DNA from: Taxillus chinensis | Taxonomy: Eukaryota; Streptophyta; Magnoliopsida; Santalales; Loranthaceae | Direction of reading: 5' to 3' | Assembly (NCBI GenBank): GCA_023512835.1 | Contig: CM042091.1 | Coordinates: 48,995,284 to 49,059,283, forward strand | DNA: 64,000 nt | Shown here: positions 56,321-64,000 of the stretch, in pieces | Numbering within the stretch: the first letter of the stretch is position 1 | Layout: every line of letters begins with the position of its first letter | Notes under the pieces: generated by a model | Database searches by the model: none | The model's input: the letters and a program-made list of their open reading frames with translations, nothing else | Told to the model about the DNA's origin: nothing | Position numbers and translations under genes: made by a program

Positions 56321-58127
56321 CTCTAATACGTGAGTATGGAATGAAATAAAATAAAATATAATAAAATTTATTTTCATTCGTACATTTAGTATATGGAATA
56401 CAATAGTTCATTACATTGGGATAAAGATTATCTTGAATAAGATAATATTGATTACCACTTCCTTGGTATTGAATGATTACCTTAAATAGGGCAATCAATT
56501 TGACAAGCATGTCTTTCATCCATCCGTCTAAGTCTCTGTCAAATTGAGTACCTTACATAGAGTAATCAATTTGCCATAGGAGTGAAGGGACGAACAACAT
56601 GGCTTTGTGATTTTTTTGATAGATTTATAATTTCTAAACAAATAATCTATTTATGGTATTGTATATCAAACATAGGTAAAGTAATCAATCATTCACATTT
56701 CATTCCATTTCTTCCAATTTCATTTCCGCGTACTAAACGAGCCCTAAAAGTCTCAATTAGGTTTATATTGTCCACTTCCAAATTATTATTTTTTGTTGAT
56801 AAAAAGTAAAAATAGAGCAAAGAAGGAAGAGAAGCATAGAGCAAAAGAGGCGGTTGCCCTAGGGTACTAGGAGGTTGGACATATTATTACCCAAAATGTT
56901 TTCATACCTAAACAGGGGACTTGTGATGATTCTCAAAAGTCTTGAAACTATACTCTCGCCAAATGCTCAACATATGACAGTTGATAATGACCTTAAAGAG
57001 GTGTTAGGAGGGCATTTCGATTCTCAAATGCATTGAAGGCTACAAAGAGTTGTGACAAGAGATTGCATCAAAACAATGATACAAGAAAAGGACTTCTTTT
57101 GGATTCTTTTAGTGTTGAGGATATAATGCAATAGTTTGCTATACCTATTGTAAGGACTTCCTGGCATGAGATAAGCCAAAAGATGAAGCTAAAATTTTTG
57201 GAGTCTTTGATCTCTATAGAATGAAAGTTTAGAAACCCAAATTAGTGATTGAAGAGTGAAAAACTTTGAAATAGACCTTAGCTAAGTAATAGATGGTTAC
57301 CCACCCTTTCTATAGAAGGGTTTAAAAGCTCCCTCAAACGAAGAGAGCTTTGAGTTATAAAGTAATTTGAGCAAGTAAAAATGGTCTTTTGTACAATTCT
57401 TTCCTAGTTTTAATTAGGTTGAATTATGAAGTAAAACACTATATAATCTCTTATTTTATGAAAGTATCTCCATATTTTTATTTTAACCATGTTTTGAGAG
57501 AATTCATGTATTTTCACATGTTTTGGAGTACTTTGGAGTACTTTGTGTAATGGTGTTTTTAGGAATCATCCACCAAATGCCCAATTTTGACAATTTTTAA
57601 ATGCTAAGGCCCAAAACTATCTAGAATTGACTTTTTGTATTATTAAAATGACATAATTGTATTTTCAGGAGGTCTAGTCATGCTTAGCTATTAACATTTT
57701 TGAAGATCTTAGATTTATCTATCTTGGGATGGCTGACCTAGGCATGGAGGGAGCAAAAAAAAGATGTTACAATGGAGATAAAAAGAAAACATGAAGGAAG
57801 GTATAATCAGATAAGATGCCTAGTTAGAATAGCTTTAAAACGTGATGTTATGTCACACTTAAATAGTGACATAGTTAATTCTTAATTTGGTTAGGATTTT
57901 TAGTTTTCTCTATTTGTCTTGGGACATGATGTTTATGTTATATTTTGTTGAATCAAACTCAATTGAATTTGATAGGACTTAAAACCATATTTGATTGTAT
58001 ACTTTAAAGAGTTTCCCTACGTACATAATTTCTTTAGGTATTAGATCTAAAATTCAGATCAACCAACATTTCATTGGAGAAGGAAATCTGGTAACACAAA
58101 CTTGAAAGTTAGAGAGCATAAAAAAAT
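56321..58127. other. AT-rich stretch without recognisable genes
   Basis: No open frame with known motifs. A near-duplicate pair 'agtaccttacatagagtaatcaatttg' / 'gattaccttaaatagggcaatcaatttg' occurs near 56470-56570. Nothing else stands out. Confidence 0.35.
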
Positions 58128-58472
58128 TTATCGGAAGTTAGAGAGGATAAAAATGCATTTTGGCAAGCCTATAACATGACCATTTGAGACTAATTTTGAA
58201 ATAGTTTTAAAATTCAATTTGTGCAAACCTTTTAAGTCATAATTAACAAACTTCTTATGATACTTTACCTTGGAAATAAATTGATTCGAAGAATGAAGAT
58301 TTCCTAAAATATGGTATAAATGCTTCTTTTTCAAGTGCCACTAAGCTTATCTTCTTTGATAACTTTATCAAGAACAATGCAAGTATATTTTGTTAAAATA
58401 GCATCAAAACCATTATCACATAATTAAATAACACTCAACAAGTTATGTTCCAATCCTCTAACTACGTAAAGG
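58128..58472 (-). pseudogene. Ty1/copia pol fragment (protease end and pre-integrase)
   Basis: The minus strand from 58472 reads GLEHNLLSVI, then LCDNGFDAILTKYTCIVLD, the end of the copia protease and linker. After a frame change follow KKKHLYHILGNL and LHKLNFKTISKLVSNGHVIG, the GAG-pre-integrase block. A normal copy continues with the HHCC integrase zinc finger; here nothing recognisable follows below 58128. Stops and shifts make it non-functional. Its upstream side is interrupted at 58473 by an LTR end. Confidence 0.75.
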
Positions 58473-59763
58473 TCACATCCCAAAATTGTCAGATACCTGA
58501 AATCGGTAACATTACTTCCTCATGTCCTAACTTGAAGGGTTAAAAGGTTAGTGACTAACACTTAGAAGGTACTACACCGTGGGTGCTATCCAAAATCATC
58601 ATACAATAAAGTTATATATATACATTCTACATAAGAGCAAGTCATAGAAACAAAAAAACATTTTATACAATCATGTGAATAATTCCAATATAACTTACAG
58701 GCCTTTGTTCATATAACAAATTAAACTAATGATAGTGTTATTACATGATTCAGACACAATTATTACCCCAAGACGAAATAACTAGCAACCAGCTCCTAAG
58801 TAGCATCCATCTAATTTATACCGGTACTTGAAAAATATGTTAACAACATAAGAGTGAGCATATATGCTTAATAGATGACCTACAACACTACACCACCATA
58901 TGGTCTAACCAAAACCTGGAATCCTACATGTCAAGTGCATGTCTATGCTAGTATAGTGCCCTAACTACTTACATAACCATCAATTATTCAACCAAACTCA
59001 TTCATAATAAAATGGTATAACATATAACAACACTCAAACCCGAAAGTAGGGAACTTATCACCCAATTATCCTATAATACTATATCATGTCTCACAATATC
59101 ATACCCACAATATAGTATAACTACACACACCACCACTTCCTCTTATGTCACATTCCATCATCGTCATATTATATATATTTAGGGATATCAATTTGCCTCA
59201 TCCATGCAGGGACCCGCCTACCCGCCCTTGAATAGGGCGGGGATTGTTTGAATTATTTGGGGTATGGGGTGAGGATGAGGCGATTTTTTTTACCTTGCCA
59301 AGGTGTGCCGTATGGACAGGGTAAGCCCCCCCCCCCCCCCAAGCTAAATCCCTGTCTCGCAGGTATTCCTCATACCCGCCCTGCCCGAGAAAATGTTAAA
59401 AAAACATACAACTAACAAGTTTCAAACTCAAGATGTCCTCCTAGTGTGATACATAGTAAACAAATAGTTATGTATATTTATATAAATAACTAATGATACT
59501 ATATATCTTTATAATTTAGTATATTAAACTGGTTAATATGGTATAGTTAACTAATAACACTGGTAATAACTATGAGTGTAAATTATGATCATATAAACTA
59601 AAGAGCATATATATATATATAAACACATATACCCTTAATAGCTAATCTTATATAAAAATAATCATATATATTATCACTTTAATTACATTAAGGGAAACAA
59701 GTTGAAGAAACATGACTACTTGGACTATTATATTACTTATAATATAAGTAATATGGCAATTAT
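58473..59763 (-). mobile_element. LTR relic (copy G1) inserted in the copia fragment
   Basis: In minus orientation the end ...TTTTGGGATGTGAC abuts the copia fragment, and a 'taatagatgaccta' / 'gagtgagcatat' region near 58850 parallels similar places at 60130 and 63310. These mark three related LTRs in the same orientation, apparently related to family D. The other end is not seen; 59764 begins another copy. Confidence 0.5.
59174..59400. mobile_element. hAT-like terminal fragment
   Basis: Begins TAGGGATATCAATTTGCC, typical of plant non-autonomous hAT ends, followed by CCCGCC-rich subterminal repeats and a 14-C run (about 59327-59340). The opposite end and the 8-bp duplication were not found before 59763, so it is partial or divergent. 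Confidence 0.45.
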
Positions 59764-60381
59764 TGTCACATCCTCGATTTGAAGAACTGAAACTGAACAT
59801 GTGACTACCCCATGTTGCACCCAAACATCAAGGGGGTTGGTGATAAGCACCTACAGGGACATGTGAAGCCGTGTTGTCCAAATTTTCAGTACAAACATAA
59901 AATAGGGGCATGAAAGTACTTCCTAAATGTCAAGCAAACAATAATAAAACATTATATTAAATAGTTATCACAACCAATTATTCAATTACAACTATCCACG
60001 AACTCTTATCCTAGAAATATAATAAATAACATCTAATAATAAGTTCATACATCAAATAATAACTCCACCAAGCAACAACGTCGAATGCTAGCTCTGCCAG
60101 GCTCCTGGAAAACATATCAACAAGTAGAAATGAACACTAAGCTCAATAAGTGAACTACCACACCCCACCGACATTCAACAAGGAATCCTTAGTTCTACAT
60201 GCTTTGTGTACCAGGTGGATATATAGTGTTATGCCACAACAAAACACCATATCAACCCTTACCAGTAAAAAATAAGCAATACAACATTTATTCATACGAA
60301 GTAAACAATCACAACAATGAATTTATTAATCATATAAAATAAGACTTCCCCTCGTCTAGGCTCAAAAGCCAATTACCAACT
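59764..60381 (-). mobile_element. LTR relic (copy G2), truncated by G3
   Basis: Minus-orientation end TGTCACATCC at 59764, followed by 'gttggtgataagcacc', closely parallel to 'gctggtgacaagcacc' in G3. It continues to 60381, where the next LTR end begins. Its 5' part is missing. Confidence 0.55.
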
Positions 60382-60477
60382 TGTCATGCCCCCGAATTCC
60401 AAAGAACTTGGAACCAGGAACATGACTTCCTCTTGCCCGCACCCGAAAGGTCAAGGGCTGGTGACAAGCACCAATAG
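60382..60477 (-). mobile_element. LTR copy G3, first part (continues at 63017)
   Basis: Starts TGTCATGCCCCCGAATTCC in minus-orientation sense and is split by solo LTR F at 60478-63011. The remainder runs from 63017 to beyond the window. Confidence 0.6.
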
Positions 60478-60834
60478 TGTAGAGACTCGTACTGTGTGGT
60501 TGGGTTAGGCCCGAATAAGAGTTTAGAATATTTCTTCGATAGTGTGGCCTTAGAGCGAGTGTTTGAGTTATTATTAATATTATTTTAATATCTGAAATTT
60601 ATTAGTATGCATTATTATTAATTATTAAAGTTGGGAATTTTTATTATGGGATTATGATTATTCTTGTAGATATTTTAATATTTAGACTATAAATATTAAT
60701 TATAACATTATTATTATTATATATTATGGTGAATTATTATTATTAATTATTATAATTATTGTTATTAATCAAATTATTATTATTATTATAATTATTACTA
60801 TTATTAATATTATAAATCTATTAATATATATAGG

Positions 60835-60842
60835 TATAAATA
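60835..60842 (+). promoter_or_regulatory. TATA box of the family-F LTR
   Basis: TATAAATAG followed by a leader starting about 30 bp downstream near 'cctggtaaaaccctacg'. Motif and position only. Confidence 0.5.
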
Positions 60843-61067
60843 GAGAGGAACCTACCTGGTAAAACCCTACGTTTGTTGTGCGTGCATAGTCTGGTAGGGA
60901 AGAGCAATGAATTGACAAGGGAGGAGCAGTGGGGTTTGAAATAGACTGTTCTACCTGGTCCCTCGAAACTTGGTCCAGGTAGGTGATTCCTGTTCCTTTG
61001 TTATTCCATTGCATCAACACGGATTTAGAGAAAAAGAAATACAAGTTTAATTCTAATATTGTATATG

Positions 61068-61100
<33 letters not shown>

Positions 61101-61691
61101 AGGGTGTTCGTCTTCTATGGTTGTGGATGGGTTGGGAGTTTTGTTTCCATGGGCGATGTAGATGTGTAGTTTCTACCTTTGGGCGGATTTGCGGTGGCCC
61201 TGGGGCTGACATAAGGGTCGCTTGTTGCCTCTAGCCAGATCTACGCCGGTGTTGTGTGGCTTTGTTCCAGCTTGCTTTTCTTCTTCCTGGTCGATTTTCC
61301 AATTGCTTCAGGTGCGAGACGATGGCTTCAACACCTGGTTACCTATTTTGATATATTTATGATTACTATTTATTATTATTATTATTATGATTTATTAATT
61401 ACTACAATTATTATTTTATTATTCCGCTTGCCAGGCCGGTTGGCCGGGCCTTTCCCGCAAGACGTAGACGTCAGGTTGTCTAGCGACGACCTAGCCGGTG
61501 ATGGGGGGGGACCTGTTGCATCGTTCGAAGTGTGGTGGCGGGGGCGGCATGGTTGGTTGCAAGTAGTGGTGGTGGCGCCCTTGTACTCGGATCCGCTTGA
61601 TATTCTTCTAACAAAATATATATATTTAGGCTCATGCGAGATATATTCGTTATCCATATGGACTAAGGGTGCGACCTTAAAATGATGCCAT

Positions 61692-61693
<2 letters not shown>

Positions 61694-61762
<69 letters not shown>
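61694..61762. repeat. (TA)n microsatellite in the family-F LTR
   Basis: Pure TA run of about 69 bp; shorter TA runs occur at 61072-61096 and between 61835 and 61890. Confidence 0.97.
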
Positions 61763-61764
<2 letters not shown>

Positions 61765-63016
61765 TTTGTGACTAATATATACGTATATAAAAGATCATTT
61801 ACCTGAATATATTCAATGGATCAATTGAATATGTATATATATATATCATATAATATATATATATATCATATAATATATATATATATATATCTATAAATAT
61901 TATTGTATTTAATATTATTAGTTAATCATATAAATAATTGAGCTTAATATTGTTAGTTTAATAATATAAATGTGAAATATTGGGCCTAATACTGTTGTTG
62001 ACGAATTAATTATCATTTGTGGCGCGTTATTTGTTGATTTAGAAAATTAAATCTTTTGTATGTTATAATCCTGACTGTTGTATTAATGTGGGTCTGGACC
62101 TGCTTTTGCTTATTGGAATAAAGTTGTCATTCGTGGTACATTATATCTGGCTTGATTGATTGAAATGTTCTTGTATGGTTGATGTAACGAACACTGGTTG
62201 TTAAAGAACTTTGTTTAACGTTTATATGGGGTAAATTTTGGTGGTGAAGATGGTTAGGTTAACCATGGGTCCCATATAGGGTTGGCAAGATGTCGCAGAT
62301 CCCCTATGTGGCTGGTTAATCCTGGTCCCATATGTGGCGGGTTGTCGCTAAGGACACCACGGGTCCCACATATGGCCATCTGGTAGTGATTGAGATTCTT
62401 GGAGTAATTAGCGGGAATTTCTGTGGTTGGTTGGTTTGACGGCGCGAGCCTTAAATTAATGAAATGTGATGTGACATTTAATTTGTGGTTAAATGAAATT
62501 TAGTTTAATAGAATGAGGCACTACATAGACACAGGCATACACCGATCATATAGACTTAGGAATTTATGTAATAGAATATGGAGATAGGGATCACCTGCGA
62601 GCACTCCTGCTCACCCTACTTTATTTCTATTTTTTCCTACGGTTGTAAGGAGTAGGCTGGTGAGGCCTTAGCAGAGCTAGTTGGAGCATTTTCGATGTAG
62701 GGTACATTTTATGGACTTATTTCCTATTTGATTATTTTCTATTCCGGACTTAGGTCCGTGACGATTGTATTAACTTGAATATCTGGACTTTGTTATTTTG
62801 TGTTTTTTGGGTGTTATTGGACCCCAATAATATTTTTTGCGAGATATATTCATTAATGCCTCGTATGTTGCTTTGGATTATTTATAAGTACAATGCTACC
62901 CCCATTGTAATATGGTACGGGGTTGAATCGGTCACCAATCCCTCGACCCCTAGGTGGGCGTAGGGAAGTCGCGTTCCTGGTTCAGTGGGTTACGAATTTA
63001 GGGGCGCGACAAATAG

Positions 63017-64000
63017 AGACTACACAGTGGATATTATCTCAATAATGCAAACCCGTATAGTCATACATCAAAGGTAATCTTAAACTTTTCCATACATCAA
63101 CATACATACAATATGTTAAACGATCATACGGACATCGCATCACAAACAATATGCAAATACAACTATCCATGGACCCATGTCCGAGATATAATATATAATC
63201 AATACAAAATAAAATATTGTCTCATACATTAGAGTAGTGGGTACGTCCTCTTGGAAGAAAGTCTTTCACTAGTCTCGGGTTACACTTGAGAAAGAGAAAC
63301 AACAAAGTAGGGGTGAGCTACAAGCTTAGTAGGTGACCCTAAAATTTCACATTACTCTACTATGCAAAACATATAAGTTTATACTATATACTCGGTGTAC
63401 CCGTGCATCGTTTAGTGTACACAATCATCGGGACCCAGTTTGCAAACAAACATCACGACCTAGCCTATCCACAAAGGACAGCTTGTCCATGATCCTCAAC
63501 AGGATCACCATAGCACCACGAGCTCAACGGCTCAACCTAGGCCACAACCTTGTCACCACGAGCTTAACGGCTCAACCCAGGCCTTAGCTTGTCAAGTCAA
63601 TCACATAGCATAACCTGTGCATCACGGTGAGAACACAAATGAGTTACAGAGCCCAAGGTCCAATCCTCAAACGAACACACCAACACCAGTATGGCATTAA
63701 GGTTCACAACACTACCTTTATAAGCTGAAGTCGGTTTCCATAAATATGTCCTCATGTCTTGAATAAAAGAGAGGATTTTCGTAGAAGGTGATTTCTTAAA
63801 ATAAAAAGTCTCGGTAATGATTCCCCATATCATAACTAAGAAAATCTGGTTTTTGGAATTTTTCTGAGAGGTCTAATCTTGGTGCGCAAATAGCCACCAC
63901 GAACAAAAAACTAGATTTTTCCGAGATTCAGTGCTAATTCTCAATTTTCACATTTTGAAGGAGTGAGAATTTGATTTTCTAGTATTTTTCTTTGAATCCA
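63017..64000 (-). mobile_element. LTR copy G3, second part, runs off the window
   Basis: Continues from 60477 after the F insertion. The last 250 bp, read on the minus strand, match the U3 of family-D LTR D3 at about 8760-8960 ('gtttgcgcac', 'cttagttatgatatgggga', 'actagaaaatcaaatt'), so G and D share a U3 and are related. A tandem of 'caccacgagct(c/t)aacggctcaacc(t/c)agg' occurs near 63512-63580. The 5' end lies beyond the window. Confidence 0.7.

Larger units (their letters stand above)
60478..63011 (+). mobile_element. Solo LTR, family F, 2534 bp
   Basis: Begins TGTAGAGACTCG, ends GGGGCGCGACA, and is flanked by a perfect 5-bp duplication AATAG (60473-60477 and 63012-63016). Contains a TATAAATA box at 60835-60842 and a minisatellite of 'gggtcccatatgtggc' style units near 62260-62400. 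No adjoining primer site or coding region, so a solo LTR. Open frames inside (for example 61254-61685) have no known domain. Confidence 0.9.

Noticed and set aside
50334..56330. Target duplication of the Mutator-like element
   Set aside because: Bases outside the inverted repeats (an A-run left, a CATTTCTCT-like sequence right) do not match over 8-11 bp.
1..64000. tRNA, rRNA or CRISPR features
   Set aside because: No cloverleaf-like gene with A and B boxes, no rRNA segment and no regularly spaced repeat-spacer array was found by eye; a tRNA search program was not available.

Overview
The window is nuclear DNA of an angiosperm, probably a eudicot. The signs are an intron-containing GDP-L-galactose phosphorylase gene (ascorbate pathway), plant-type Ty3/gypsy chromoviruses, Ty1/copia, CACTA, hAT and Mutator remains, long AT-rich spacers and many microsatellites. 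Only one host gene is convincing. Most of the rest is a nested graveyard of transposable elements in several layers.

Layout. 1-12.6 kb: old AT-rich repeats holding copies of one LTR family (here 'D'; solo LTRs at 1563-3602 and 7907-9812 with perfect 5-bp target duplications, and a partial copy ending at 6368), a degenerate CACTA TNP2 transposase (6460-7080, minus), copia relics and several tandem repeats. 12.65-21.1 kb: a non-autonomous hAT-like element bounded by a perfect 8-bp duplication (CTCTCAAT), split by a minus-strand chromovirus (C1), itself split by a solo LTR of a second chromovirus (B1, duplication ACCTC). 21.3-26.4 kb: a plus-strand copy of the same chromovirus (C2), head to head with C1. 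26.4-44.35 kb: a tandem TRIM (miniature LTR retrotransposon) split by a complete Tekay/Del-like chromovirus (B2, 26564-42677), whose 5' LTR is split by a third chromovirus copy (C3, 29404-34731). 44.35-45.5 kb: a compositionally different block that may be organelle-derived. 46.27-49.99 kb: the GDP-L-galactose phosphorylase gene (VTC2/GGP), minus strand, seven coding exons, a 5'-UTR intron and a conserved non-AUG upstream ORF. 50.34-56.32 kb: a Mutator-like element with terminal inverted repeats of about 400 bp carrying a broken FAR1-related transposase gene. 58.1-64 kb: a copia relic and nested LTRs, including a 2.5-kb solo LTR (60478-63011, duplication AATAG).

How it works together. The functional unit is the GGP gene. 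Its upstream peptide, starting at an ACG codon, is of the class known to repress GGP translation when ascorbate is high. The Mutator-like element sits about 630 bp upstream of the leader exon and could affect the promoter. All retroelement coding regions are broken by frameshifts or stops. Since B2 has near-identical LTRs yet many frameshifts, some of these indels may be residual assembly errors.

No unknown multi-gene system is visible. The least explained items are an 84-codon ORF with its own TATA box embedded in the B-family LTR, an intron-like leader in the same LTR, and the TRIM tandem.
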